Notes: generated from the letters alone by a model not told the origin. Positions 10,357 through 22,370 are shown, counted from the first letter of the stretch. The stretch is 64,000 bases of DNA from Owenia fusiformis (GCA_903813345.2 CAIIXF020000008.1:36296867-36360866), one strand, 5' to 3'. A program made the numbers and translations.

Positions 10357-13300
10357 CTGCAAAAAAACAGGAAAAAATGTACACCAAAGGCTGCAAATAT
10401 GAACATGATTTCACGAATCTCAACCTTATTATTCAACACATAACTTTCATAACGAAGTTCGTTTTGTTAGAAGGAGGGGATAAATTATGGTTTCAATAAC
10501 AAATAATGTTAATCTTTTAATTTTCAAGTGAAAGACAAATCAACATTTTAAAAGTTCTTTAGATGAGGGATGAGGGTCAAACCAAAACAAAACTAACTTC
10601 ATTTTTCATGACTGTTGATAACTTGACACCACCCATTAAGTAGAAAATCAATAACACACTTTTGTTAACAAAATAATCAATAATACCCATGTACTGAATT
10701 ATATGATTGATTCCATGTAGAATTAATACATAATACACCTTCCGTGTTCTCCAAAAGAATTCTTTGCCTCAATTTGGAGCAAAATTTTGTTTTATCTCAT
10801 TTTCAACATTTCCAAATAGATTTTCAAGTGGTGCTAGCCTTGCGTAACTGGCCTCAGACATACCTGAATCTTCTATGCCCAGATGGCCACTTAAAGTTAT
10901 GTTTGGTCTTCAGATGATAGGTTAACTTTGTTCCACTTGACACAGATTGGTCACATAGATGGCAGCCATACTTGATATTGCAAAGTTCCTGGAAAAGAAT
11001 TAATTGATCCGATACATTATTTTAATCTTCAAGCTTCATTCAATGTGATTATTTCTATTTCACTACCTATGCAGAAACTTGTTTCCAAAGGTTAACTACA
11101 AATGCTTCATTTGTGATTTCTTACAATGAATGATGCTGAATGCTGTCATGGTCCTGAAAGCTGTCATGACAGTGATCATGACTCATGACACTGAATGCTG
11201 TTGTGACATTGATCATGGTTCATGACACTGAATGCTGTCATGACACTGAATGTTGCCATGACACTGAATGCTGTCATGACATTATTGAAAAAGTTATTTC
11301 AATTTACGAGCACACAATATACACAGCAAATATGTATTGTAAGTTGCTACGACACACTGTTCATTGAGTCAGGCATCTGCAGAGAATGAATACATATGTT
11401 ATCTCAGCGACTTGCACCAATACTTAGAAATCATCAAAAGAAATTACAGTAAAACCTGTTTAACTTATTCCATTCTACAACAGACAGCTTATAACCAAAG
11501 CCTAAAGTTGTACAGTAAGTTTAACTCACCGCATGCTTTGTCTTGAAGTGGTTTGAGAGGGCTGAGTAGCTTCTAGCCTTGTAGTCGCAACCTTCTACGT
11601 GACAAACATAGCCAGGCTCTTCTGAGTGTTGCTCTATATGCTTACGTAGATCACTGGCACATTTGGAGCTGCAAGGAAAAATGTCATCATTAGTTCTCTG
11701 GTTTACTTTTCATGAATGACTGGGTGGAATTGTCAAAACTTGTGGAAAAAATGAAATTAATTTCAGTAGATTGACCCCTGCCCTCCACATATATGACAAA
11801 ACATGAAAATGTCGATTGGCCCCCTTCTTCTCTTCTTAACATAATTAATAGAGCTGTCAACAATTGGACACGATCCCTTACTCTGATTGGCTTATTTCAG
11901 CCTAGTTCATGAACTCACATAGAACACATCACTATATAATCAGACTGAAAGATTTTGTCCTTATTCAGATTCAAAAATATTCATGAATCTATAAGGAACA
12001 TATCATTACAACTAATCAGATTCAAAAAAGTTTTAAACTATTATCAAAAATTATTAGCAACATATCAGATTGAAGAATGTTGTAATAGTAATAATGTCAT
12101 AAAATCCTTCCTGAGTTCACAATGACACTCATCTGTCTTATAGGAGGTGTGTCTATAATGAATGTGTGTTCTCTGGCCAGAGAGGGTGGGACACGTTATG
12201 TCAATACATCACATTCATGAATGTTCATGAACTTAGCTGAACTTATGATAGTGTAATAAATCCTACCTGTGTTCAGAATAAGGACACCGAGAGGGATGAA
12301 CGTCATGTAAACGTATCAGATTCAAGAATATTCATGAACTTACTTGAACTTAAAAAATAACATCCTACCTGTGTTCACAATAAGGACACTGATCTGTCTT
12401 ATAAGAGGTGTGTCTATAATGGATGTGTGTTCTCAGGCCAGAGGGGGATGGACACGTCATGTCACAGTACATACACTTGTAGTGGTTCACTGAAACATAA
12501 TACTTAAATATTGTAATATCTGTCTAATCTGAACACTATTGAGATCAAGTGTTACAAGTGTTCAGATTGGCAGGTGTTCAGACATCAGGAAGAACCTAAG
12601 GTAGCAAATCCCATCGAACAGCCATGGCTGGCATTTTTACAAACAAAGTATATAGCAAAAATGACAGCCATTTTGCAAAATGGCAACCTTCTACCAAAAG
12701 TGTCATTAGACAGTGTGCCATGCTTGTAGTTTTCGCATACCAAATATGAACAAAATCGCTCCCCTACTTTTCGAGTTATAGTAAAATATGTTAAAATGGT
12801 GGCCATTTTGAAAAATGGCCGCCTTCTACCAAAAGTGTCATTAGACAGTGTGCCATGCTTATAGTATTCACATACCAAATATGAACAAAATTGCTCCACT
12901 ACTTTTCGAGTTATAGTAAAATACGTTAAAATGGTGGTCATTTTTCAAAATGGCCGCCTTCTACCAAAAGTGTCATTAGACAGTGTGCCATGCTTATAGT
13001 ATTCACATACCAAATATGAACAAAATCGCTCCACTACTTTTTGAGTTACAGCTTTCGAGCAGAACTTCTACCCAAATAGGGTATAAGTATGTGTACAAAA
13101 TATGGACAAAATCGGGCCAACAGTATTTGACAGATGTATCATAGAATGTACATTTTGTAGCAATCATGTTTGTCAAGCCTATTTGAAAAGGTGTTTCCAG
13201 TCTGAATGTATACATCAACACTACATTAGAATCATGATGTAATGATTTTGTATTTTTCCATTTTGCTTATGACTGTATATTTGTATATAAAACACATGTA

Positions 13301-16300
13301 AATAACTGTATAGTGACCCATGTGTCGGAGAGACTGACATATATAAGAGTCAATAAAAGAATATATATATATAGATGGAGGCGTTCCCTATATCCCTCCG
13401 AACTTTGTTCGATGGGATAATAATATTGTGAATTAAAATTATTCTGAATTCTTAAAAAATAAACAGTGTAAAATAAAATGTGTTGATTCTGCAAAAACAA
13501 ATACACTTAATTAGCAATAAATACAAACAAATCAAGAACAAGTAATACATTTAAAACATTTTTAATAAAATTATTTCTTGTATTTTATGACTTACCTATA
13601 ACTACATGGTTGTACAATGAACTTAAGTATACAATACATAAAAAGAATGAATACAGATGTTATATTTACTAGTTCTTTATTTAAATTCAGTTCAGGTAAC
13701 TATGGATGGGAGGCATTTAACCCTTCCGCGACATGAATATAAGAGGAAAATGTTGGCCTGGTGATGGAAAAATAAGAGCGTTTTTTTTAGGGAAAAACTG
13801 CAAATTGCCTATACCCCATGACCTATACTTTTATACTTTTATTTTATGACTGAAATACAGTTTTTTATAAGAATTATTACATTTTAACAACTTGTCAAAA
13901 TTTTGTGTAAAAATAATGGACAGATATGGTCATTTTATTGAGGTATATAAGATAAAAGAATGGTGCCAAAAGGAGCCTATCGTTCTGAAAGGTATTACAT
14001 AATAGGGCTCCATATGGAGCCTATCGTCGTGAAAGGGTTAAACAACTGACATCCTTCCCATAATCAAGAGTTGCCCCACATATGTTGTGCAAAAAATCCT
14101 GTTTACTGATAGATATCAGTAGGAAACATTCGACAGTGCAAATGTTGAGGGACAGGCATGGCCGGACGCTTGGATCTGGGGGGGATCTAACAGGCGTTTC
14201 GGATGCTAAACCTCATCAGCGGCCTACCAAGCAAAAAAAGAAGGGATGGGGATATCAGAAGGTATGTTTACCTAAAAAGGGGGGTATCATGGTAAGCATT
14301 TGAGTAAAATGCGCATATAGGTTGTCACATGTCTTCTTGGCTCGATAAAAAATGGGGTAGAGGGTGAGGGATGGAGGAAGCATAAGACACCATCATAGTG
14401 TGTATGTGCCGTTATGGTTTGGGGTGGAGCATGGCAATAGGTGGTGGCCTATGCTGTGTAGAGTATATGTCCGGATGTTTGTATTGTGGTGAACATACGA
14501 CGGACAGGAGATGAGATGTATCGTCGAAAGATGGTCGACGGGTATGTGCATATGCTGTTCATATGCGAGATATACGAGTTATACTCATAGTGACATATAA
14601 GGGTGAAGTGTTCAAAGTCACACATACATAATCCATATAATGAATGGAGACCATGTACATTTATATGTATATCTTAATTTTACTGAAAATGAATAAAATA
14701 TATTATTATTACAAGAAGGATTTGTAGCAAATTGATCTAGCTGAGTTGATACTAAAGTGAAATGTTCAAAAACTAGTTAACTGAATTTACTTTTAAATTA
14801 ATTTACTGAAAAAAATGTGTTGTGCAGATGAATTTAGGTATTCATGTAGTGATTATAATTACCAATATTTAACAAAATTACCAATACATGTATTTTATGA
14901 AATTACAAATATTTAAGGAAATTACCAATACTTACAAAATGGGTAATAATCTTTATCTAGATTTATTAAACGTATTACTATTTTATAGAATACGATAGTT
15001 AAAATTCAATATGTATTGTTAAAATTATCATGTTGTTAATGACATAAATTCCATAGAATAAATTTTTTCAATTATTTGTAAAAGTAGGGAACTACCTTAA
15101 TATGTTAAAAACATGAAGAATGAGGTGCATTTTATGGGGTTAAAAGGGCTGTGAAAGAAACTTGTGCATTTAATTCAAGAAACTGGGCCATTATTCAAGA
15201 AACTGGTGCATTTAATTCAAGAAACTGGGGCATTATTCAAGAAAATGGTGCATTCAATTCAAGAAACTGGGGTATTATTCAAGAAAATGGTGCATTTAAT
15301 TCAAGAAACTGGGGTATTATTCAAGAAAATGGTGCATTATCCATAAGCTGACTTACCATGATGTCTCATATGGTCACGTAACAAACGCTCGCTTGGATAC
15401 ATCTTGTTGCAATGTGAACACTGAAACTTTTGAGCTAAAATAAATAAAATCAAAGCACTTAATTAAATAGCAGACTTGACCCCCCCCCCCGGACCATCTT
15501 TATACTGCCACAGTTCCCCAAGTTACCTGTTTTGGGCCTGTTTTTTTTTGTAAAACTGTAACTAAGATTTCTCGAAAACCATTGTCTACAGAAAGATGAA
15601 CAATGAGTTTGGACAAAATCGTAATTTTAGACAGTTCCAAAATTAAAAACAAACATTGAAGGTACTTGGAGATGGCATTTAAAAAAAATCCCCCAAAATC
15701 TTGACTTTTAATATCCAAACTATTTCATAATTTCCAAAATTCTATGAGATATAAACCTCATTTTGACCTTGAACTTTGCTATGACTACAGATATGAAACA
15801 GTTTGGTTATCAATGAATACAGAATAGTAGTTTGCAGCCTACCTAAAATTAAATATGAACAAGCTAATTAGTAAAGTCACTCTTTCAAAGCCAAGACCTT
15901 TCTATGTCAATTCAAGAATCAAAATGAATGTGAGCCGAAAATGTACAATCCTACCATAAGTATCTCACCAAAATAATCTGATTGGATATAAATCAAAGAA
16001 TCAAAGTCTCGAACTCAGAGGGTGTAGATGCAGTCAACCTCTGGCCAAGGGTAGTAATCATACATGTATGTGTAGATTCTCAGAAGTAATAGATGACAAA
16101 ATTAACATAAGGTTTTGGCATAAAAGAAACTAACATAAACAGTTTATGTAACATAAGCAAAAAAACACTCAACATATTTATCTCAGATTCAATTCAAAAT
16201 ACAACCATTTGAACTGTATAACGGTTGGACGAAAGCGTGTTAGATACATTGTTGAAGGTGCAGCATGAGCAGTGATATGGGAAATGTGAGCCACCATTCT

Positions 16301-19300
16301 ATTTTAACAAATCACTGTCTAACTTTGAATTTCTAAAACATTGAATGAATAAGTTATATTGCCATCCTCTGATGCCCATGCTGTACCTCAACATGGTCAT
16401 AACACCTCCACACCATCCTCTAAAGAACCAAACAAGACTCTTTTAGATGATATTTTGGAGAATATGCCAGAAATGTGTTACCATGGCAACGCATATGATC
16501 TCTCAACAGTCTTATCAAGCTGAAGCACTTGAAGCAATGTGAGCATTGGTAGATGTTGCCTGAAATATGGCATATTTTCATTTTGTCTGAAATATGGCAT
16601 ATCCTAATTTTCTCTTGAATAATGTCACATAATTGCTATTGGTAGATGTTGCCTGAAATATGGCATATTTTAATTTTTTCTGAAATATGGCATATCCTAA
16701 TTTTCTCTGAATAATGTCACATAATTGCTACTGGTATATGTTTCCTGAAATATGGCATATTTTAATTTTGTCTGAAATATGGCATATCCTATTTTTCTCT
16801 AAATAATGCATTGCTATTGGTAGATTGGTAGATGTTGCCTGAAATATGGAATATTTTAATTTTGTCTGAAATGTAACATATTTTTGTTTTGTCTATAATA
16901 TGGCACATTTTGATTTTCTCTGATTTTTCAGAAATAAGAGATTCATAAATTATGCCTGAAACATTGCAGATTTTGAATTTTGAATGAAATATGGAGAAAT
17001 TAATTAAGAGTAAATCCCTTAATGTTTTATTCAAAAATATAAAGTGTGAGAATCTTTTAAATTGACTTACTTTCCATATCAGCTTGCCTTTTCAAATGAT
17101 CAATAAACTTTGTTCTGTTTGAGAAAAGTCCTCCACAAGTAGGGCAGGCCACTAGTTTCTCTTGTGTGTGACTTCTAAGGTGATCCTTCAATTTGTGTCT
17201 ACTTTTAAATGTACATGCGCAACCTGTAAAATACAACAAATAGAATTCCAAGGCATTAACATGCAAAATGTCACCACTGGCCATTTGTTACAGATGCTAA
17301 CAGGCAAACAATGTCCACAAAAAAGTTTGTGACTATAACATTATGTCAACACATGGTGGTGACAAAATCAAACTGAGCATTAATAGAAGTCACAAGGTGG
17401 AGTTGTTTATAAAGTTGCGGATTTCTGTCAGAACTTCAATTTTTTAAATTATTGAAAGTGACCTAAATGTATCAAACACCCACATAAATACATCAGATTG
17501 ACTCTTTTGATTATTGAAAATTAGATTGAACACGAAACTGGTCTTGCTGTACATGAATTAGATCATTCTTCACTAATTTAAGGGCAAACTTCAACCAAAC
17601 TTCAAACAAACTCTTACTCAATTACCTTCCCAAAGGTAAGCGGCATCAACAGGTAAATGATTGTTTAATATAAATTTAGATTCTTCACCCAATTACCTTC
17701 ACAAAGGCAAACCACATCAACTGGTAAATGATTGTTTAATATAAGTTTAGATTCTTCACACAATTACCTTCCCAAAGGCAAACCACATCAACTGGTAAAT
17801 GATTGTTTAACATAAGTTAAGATTCTTCACACAACAATTACCTTCCCAAAGACAAGCCCCATCGACTGGTAAATGATTGATATAAGATTAGATTCTTCAC
17901 ATAATTACCTTCCCAAAGGCAAGCGGCATCAACAGGTAAGTGATTGCCTCCATCGTATATATTGCAATGCTGTTCCACATGCCGGTAGAAGTATTCTGGA
18001 TTCTCAATCACAATCTGCAAAAATTAACTTCACTTTTTTGAATATCTCCAAGTGTCCAAGTGTGTCCAAACTTGACCTTGAACTAGACATGACCTCTTTT
18101 GACCTCAACAATATTGATGTCAACTTTTATATCCAATAATTAAATACATTTTTTATGAAAGTTAAGAAATTGGAAATTTATTTTCCTGGCAAAAAAGGCC
18201 AAGTGAAAATGACATAGGAAATTTCACTTCCATTTTATAGTGTTTAAGCATCACAAATATTTTTCATATAGATTATTGAAAGGAGTTTTGAGACACAGAC
18301 ACAGGAACAAGAGTTCAACCCCCTCCCACTCACAATGTATTAGGTAGAATATTTTTTTGCATTAGCTATACAGTGACTGGGCCTACATCTTCCTGGGCCT
18401 GCGTTTTGAGATCTCAAAAATGACAATTACAAAGAGTGCTTCCCTCTCCCCTCCATCTCCAACCATGGTAGAAATGTGCCTAGCACTTACCCCACAATTT
18501 CTCCAGCCACACTGAAGTTCTTCCGGCAGCTCTGGAATCATGTTGCGACTTTGAGGATCTAACAAGCATCCCTGAAGATTTTTCTGAAGCACCATCAGCA
18601 TTCCTAAGCACTGGAGGAAAATTATTCAACGTGAGCAGAAAAATAGCAATTCAATATAGTTCAACTGTTTGCATAGCGTAGAGACAACAATAAAACAATA
18701 CAAATATGTTTGTGGCAAAGGGCTAAAAATTAAACAATTCAATATGTCAGATTCATTTATTCTGTTATTAAGCCAGGGAAAAAGATAAAGCAATTCATTG
18801 TAGTTTCTTTTTTATTTGATTGTTTACTTGATAAGGGATGAAACATTTAATAAGTACTGGTACATCTTTTCTAAACAAGACACACAGTGATAAAAATCGC
18901 ATATTAAAGTACAAAATGGCTGCCATGTAATTAACCCAGGATGTCCAAAATTTAATCAAATGATTGCACTAGTCTGCTCTTGCATAGCGTCTGTAAAAAT
19001 TACAACTATAAAAGATAACCAATTTTTTAAAATTTCGATGACAAGATTCATGTGCCTGCCAAGCACATAACTACGAAAGTTACCAAATCTTTTAAACATC
19101 TGAAGTTTTCCTCAAGTAATGTTTTAAATTAAAACAAGATTTGAGCCTCAACTCAGGAAAATTAAAATTGTGCTATGGAGCCAAAATGTGCACAAGACTA
19201 AGAGGAAGATGTGCTAAATTCAAATCAACCTTGGTCTATATCTGTAAGGAAATTAAGACATAAGCCATGACTCATTTGAAAGGTCTCTAACATGATTTTT

Positions 19301-20113
19301 AAAATAACAAAAATCAAAAAAAAATCGGTAACTGACCCCTTTTCCTGTGCCCTGAGGCTCATTTACTGAGTGAAAATATACCTTGAGTTTGGTGTGAAAA
19401 CAATGAAAGAAGAAGTGGCGATTCATGTCTGCAACTGCAGAAGTTGGAATATGTGTTTCAAATCCACATCCCTGCCACTGACATTTTAGAGTCATTTCAG
19501 CTTCTGTAAATTAGAGAAACAAATACACTTCAGTGACCTCCCCAGGATTTTTTCTCAGGTGGGTGCAAAATTCTCATTTTCACAATGCAGACCAAATTTG
19601 GTCGAAACTTGCCATTTTTCATGATTTTTCTTATTTTCAAGTGTGCAAATGGATTTTCAGGTGGGTGCAAGGCTGCAAGCCTATTTTCAAAATCTCAGGT
19701 GGGTGCTCCGCCCACTTGATTTAATGATCGGGAGATCACTGCACTTAAATATAGAGTATAAAAGCAATTTAAAAAGGTTTATGCTACTAGATTTCAAATT
19801 TCAAGAAAGGTTAAATTAATTTAGCAAACTTTTCCAAAGATGGTTTATCAGATGTCCAAATAAATCAAATCTCGTTTTTAAAGGCATTCTCAACATACTT
19901 CTATGTCAATAATTTCTTACCATTCTCATTTTCAAAGCCAGTCAGCAAAAGTTCCAAGTGTTGTTTACAATGCTCTATCATTTGCCCTACATCATTGTAT
20001 ACATCTTCACAATCTGACCATTCACATGTGAGAGTTAATGTTGCCTCGTGTCCCTTATCTCCGCTTGAAGATTTTTTCTTTCTGCGTTTAGCAGGTGGGG
20101 GCATGGACTCCAT
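8958..20113 (-). CDS. HINFP: Histone H4 transcription factor (HINFP/MIZF), C2H2 zinc-finger protein, whole gene model
   Basis: Eleven coding exons on the minus strand, in order: 20113-19921, 19503-19382, 18610-18491, 18014-17909, 17223-17071, then 16559-16482 and/or 15434-15357, then 12489-12369, 11668-11530, 10988-10864, 10356-8958. All junctions are GT-AG and the phases close exactly. The product is 851 aa with one alternative exon, 877 aa with both. HINFP is a nuclear activator that binds histone H4 promoters at the G1/S transition. Family landmarks seen: HTKLK after finger 2, [31 protein letters not shown]...[26 protein letters not shown], and VRYESVELS. The N-terminus carries a basic PPAKRRKKK stretch, a likely nuclear signal. 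The C-terminal exon is far longer than in vertebrate HINFP (517 aa in human) and low in complexity. A 5' UTR intron probably ends at a TTTGCAG just upstream of the ATG. Confidence 0.9.
10864..10988 (-). CDS. HINFP: HINFP coding exon 9
   Basis: Residues 345-385: [20 protein letters not shown] followed by [10 protein letters not shown], a HINFP signature. Confidence 0.87.
11131..11282. repeat. Short minisatellite in HINFP intron 8
   Basis: Several variants of 'catgacactgaatgctgt' in tandem, about 19-20 bp per unit with some interruptions. Confidence 0.7.
11530..11668 (-). CDS. HINFP: HINFP coding exon 8
   Basis: Residues about 298-344: [17 protein letters not shown] and [19 protein letters not shown]. 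Finger spacing matches the family. Donor GCG|GTGAGT. Confidence 0.87.
12107..12300 (-). pseudogene. Decayed tandem copies of HINFP exon 7
   Basis: 12107-12215 repeats most of exon 7 (the stretch coding [14 protein letters not shown] is almost unchanged) but has small indels and lost its GT donor. A second, shorter piece at about 12262-12300 repeats only the donor-proximal end and keeps a GTAGGA donor. The two fragments lie just downstream of the real exon, which shows repeated local duplication of this region. Confidence 0.75.
12369..12489 (-). CDS. HINFP: HINFP coding exon 7
   Basis: Residues about 258-297: [19 protein letters not shown] and the Cys pair of the next finger, CPYCEH. Acceptor TTTCAG, donor AG|GTAGGA. 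Decayed copies of this exon lie just downstream in the intron. Confidence 0.88.
12608..13418. mobile_element. Terminal-inverted-repeat element with internal ~130-bp tandem units, short copy
   Basis: Ends ATCCCATCGAAC / GTTCGATGGGAT. The interior holds about three ~130-bp repeats containing 'aaaatggccgcc', 'cgaaaagtag' and 'catggcacactgtctaatga' (on the complementary strand). A longer relative lies at 44398-45919 in the opposite orientation. No transposase. It sits in HINFP intron 6. Confidence 0.8.
13419..15161. other. HINFP intron DNA without a visible gene
   Basis: AT-rich intron. A short palindromic stretch near 13970-14040 repeats 'gagcctatcgt' in two orientations. A segment near 14150-14290 carries G-runs like other degraded repeats of the window. 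Nothing else is recognised. Confidence 0.4.
15162..15346. repeat. Minisatellite beside HINFP exon 6b
   Basis: About four units of ~42 bp, each made of two related halves ('ttcaagaaactgg...attattcaagaaaatgg...'). It begins about 10 bases into the intron past the exon 6b donor. Confidence 0.85.
15357..15434 (-). CDS. HINFP: HINFP zinc-finger exon 6b
   Basis: 78 bases, phase 1 at both ends. Encodes [24 protein letters not shown], the better match to the single equivalent finger of vertebrate HINFP. Joined to exon 7 it gives HVNHYKC, the family junction. Acceptor TTTTAG, donor G|GTAAGT. Confidence 0.85.
16482..16559 (-). CDS. HINFP: HINFP alternative zinc-finger exon 6a
   Basis: 78 bases, phase 1 at both ends. 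Encodes [23 protein letters not shown], a complete C-x2-C-x12-H-x3-H finger. It parallels exon 6b (same length, same phase, RLLRDHMR shared), so either could join exon 5 to exon 7, or both could be used in series. It resembles vertebrate HINFP less than 6b does. Its acceptor is copied in the adjacent intron array. Confidence 0.75.
16540..16865 (-). repeat. Tandem array duplicating the acceptor of HINFP exon 6a
   Basis: The first 15-17 bases of exon 6a with its TTTCAG acceptor recur near 16636, 16731 and 16822, in ~93-bp units that also contain 'gaaatatggcatat' twice. The copies lie upstream of the exon in transcription order, so three decoy acceptors precede the true one. The third (about 16731) carries base changes in its exon part. 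Confidence 0.85.
17071..17223 (-). CDS. HINFP: HINFP coding exon 5
   Basis: Residues 181-231: [18 protein letters not shown] and [23 protein letters not shown]. The most conserved finger pair of the gene. Ends in phase 1. Confidence 0.92.
17615..17960 (-). repeat. Tandem array duplicating the donor of HINFP exon 4
   Basis: Five units. The GTAATT donors read from plus-strand 'attacc' at 17904 (the real one), 17837, 17763, 17692 and 17621, so the periods are 67, 74, 71 and 71. Each unit carries the last ~40 exon bases, a donor and ~30 intron bases. Copies still read like NHLPVD--CLWEG. Confidence 0.9.
17909..18014 (-). CDS. HINFP: HINFP coding exon 4
   Basis: Residues 146-180: [13 protein letters not shown] closes the finger begun in exon 3, and ACLWEG opens the next. 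The last ~40 bases and the donor G|GTAATT are the founding or terminal unit of a five-copy tandem array running into the intron. Confidence 0.9.
18491..18610 (-). CDS. HINFP: HINFP coding exon 3
   Basis: Residues 106-145: a linker with [17 protein letters not shown], then the Cys pair CGWRNCG of the next finger. The upstream TCCAG acceptor was chosen over a nearer TTAG because it alone keeps frame with exon 2. Confidence 0.85.
19382..19503 (-). CDS. HINFP: HINFP coding exon 2
   Basis: Residues 65-105. Contains KCQWQGCGF...[12 protein letters not shown], which matches the second HINFP finger and its HTKLK tail. Acceptor TTTACAG, donor AAG|GTATAT, ending in phase 0. Confidence 0.85.
19531..19741. 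mobile_element. MITE with CAGTGA..CTCCC ends
   Basis: 211 bp in HINFP intron 1. The ends CAGTGACCTCCC and GGGAGATCACTG are inverted repeats with one mismatch. The interior repeats 'caggtgggtgcaa'-like phrases. A related copy lies at 55314-55495. Confidence 0.75.
19921..20113 (-). CDS. HINFP: HINFP coding exon 1
   Basis: Residues 1-64, starting [14 protein letters not shown], with the first Cys pair TCEWSDC and the His pair HCKQH of an atypical finger. Donor G|GTAAG. Confidence 0.85.
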
Positions 20114-22275
20114 ACTTATGGACTTGATATCTCAGAAATTGGAGAGTTATACCTGCAAATGTGTGCATTGATATTGAAGGGTTAATAAATATTTCCATAT
20201 AAAAGATGACATTTGCTTACATACTAGTTTGCTACTTTGTAAATGTTTGGGACATAGATGTCTACATACAATGACAATTGATATACAGTAGTATATGATA
20301 ATAGATTGTCACATTTCGCCCCTTAGCCTGTATGCATAATCTGATTGGGGCAGCAATGGCTTGGTCTTATACATTGCCGGCAACACTTTTCTCATGATGT
20401 ACATGTAAGCCAACGAACGATAAGTGCACAGTGCTTGATTGAAATTTGTGTAAATGGTTAAATTTTTTCGTAACTTTGCGAATCGTTCGTAACTTTACGA
20501 AGGTTCTGTTAATGCACATAATAAATAACATTTACCAAATTCGTAAAATTAACAATTGACTTGCGAATTCGTAACTTTATGAAAGTTCTGTTAATGACCC
20601 CCAGATTATAAAAAAAATGTTTTGCAGTCGTGTGCACTTGCAGACGAGTGTAGGATTGGGCAGGGGAGAATGGCCTGATCTAAGATAGACAAAACTGCAT
20701 GATCTACAGTGGAACTATTGGACTGAACAAAATGCTGCGCAGAAAGTATGATGGTTCGTCTTCTGTATTAGTATACAGTTAGGACCTAATGCTTTATAAT
20801 TTAGACCAAAATATAGAATAAACTCACATGTAAATCATAAAATCAATGAACAAACATTCAATTTTCACATATGTTCGGGAATTTTTCGTATTGAGACTTC
20901 CGGAACTTATGTGGAAATCATTCAGTTTCACTGTTCATAATTTACCTCTTGGATATTATGCTAAATGCTAGACGGTGAACACCGCCTCTAATGCGTTGGA
21001 TTGTCGTAAGGACTTGCACGATTCTCAGAGACCCAGAGGGTGCATGAATGCACCTAGCTAAATGCTAGATGGTTGATGCATGGGCCCATGGTTGACGCAA
21101 CAAAGGTGATCGGATTTCATTGAAATTTGTGTCCTCTATAAGATAAATAAAACCCCCAATCTTCAACTCTTATATATCAAGTTCTACCAAGGCAGTCACG
21201 CCATGAAAAAAAGTAGTAGCCTATGTTTTCTTTTCTTCTGAATATTTTTGCACAGCATAAAAATTGTCTTTCTTGTGCAAATTTAACGAGTAAATGTGTG
21301 GATATGTAGTAGACGAACAAAGCAGACAAAATTATAATTTATTTAGATAGCATGCAGCTTACCTTTGACCCACTTTTAGGCTATTTCTTGTTCTAAATAA
21401 GCTTTTGAAAAGTTTAGGAAAATTTTAAAATTCAACCGGAAGTTCACAAAACTGGCTCAAGAAGTGAATGAAATGAAATTTTCGAGAAAATAATATTTAG
21501 TTATTTACCATTATTTAAGTCAAAAAACATTGACAAAAAATAATGTATCAGTCAGTATATTTTAAATGCATTTACAACTGGTGTATATCTGATAAAATAA
21601 AGATATGAATATATGGTAGTGTATCGAAAAAGCGAACGTCAATTCATTTACAGCGTATAAGTTCAGATCTAAGTAAATATTTTCAAAAGTTATGCTTATA
21701 CTGCTTTGCATTTCATATACCTCTGTGATACCTGTGATGTGATACCTCTCCTTTAGTTGGCTGTTTAGTCGAGTGTGACTTCCAAAGATTGGACAAGCAA
21801 AGTGTTCGTTCGTTAAACTTTCAACGTATAAGGGTACCCCCGTAAAAGAAGTCGTTCGTATAAATAACGCAACTAGATGTAATGTGAAATTACGAGTCCA
21901 GTTCTACCCAAAATAAGACATTTTCCTTTCATTCTACACTTCAATTTAGGTAAGTGAATCGTGATGTTTATATCAGACAATGCAGGAAAGAAAATTTACA
22001 GTAAAAGGTGCTAACCCTTGACTTTATATGCGATTTCGAATCACGGAACAAATTTTTTGTGAAACCATTTTTTATTTTTTCTAAAATTATGCTTTCCCGG
22101 ATTGGGAAGGAGGATTGGATTGGAAGCCAGGTTTCCAACTCGAAATTCTTTAACATTATGCGATATTGGCTATTCGTGATGTATATTTCTATGGCTGCAA
22201 GGAGAATGGTCGATATTCTTGATTGTGAATGTTGCCTACAGTGGGGAACATAAAGAATTCGAAGTGTCTGGAGTA
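20114..22275. other. Intergenic, presumed HINFP promoter region
   Basis: Upstream of HINFP. A short duplicated phrase, 'cgtaacttt.cgaa.gttctgttaatg', occurs at about 20490 and 20565. No TATA box or other promoter element can be placed with confidence, and no gene is seen. Confidence 0.35.
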
Positions 22276-22370
22276 CCTTAAAATTTAAGGCTCTCTAGCC
22301 AAAATGCTAAAGAGCCTTAAAATTTAAGGCTATTTAGGCTGTGAACATACTGTTTTGGCTAGAGAGCCTT
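22276..22370. repeat. Palindromic repeat AAGGCTCTCTAGCC, copy 1
   Basis: Inverted ends AAGGCTCTCTAGCCAAAA and TTTTGGCTAGAGAGCCTT enclose shorter complementary phrases such as 'aaagagccttaa'. A rearranged second copy lies 1.4 kb away at 23745-23898. Confidence 0.75.

Noticed and set aside
12585-12941. 118-codon minus-strand frame
   Set aside because: Falls in the tandem units of the TIR element; the longer copy at 44.4 kb shows the same repetitive frames.
15151-15351. 66-codon frame with repeated GAFNSRNW
   Set aside because: Intronic minisatellite next to HINFP exon 6b.
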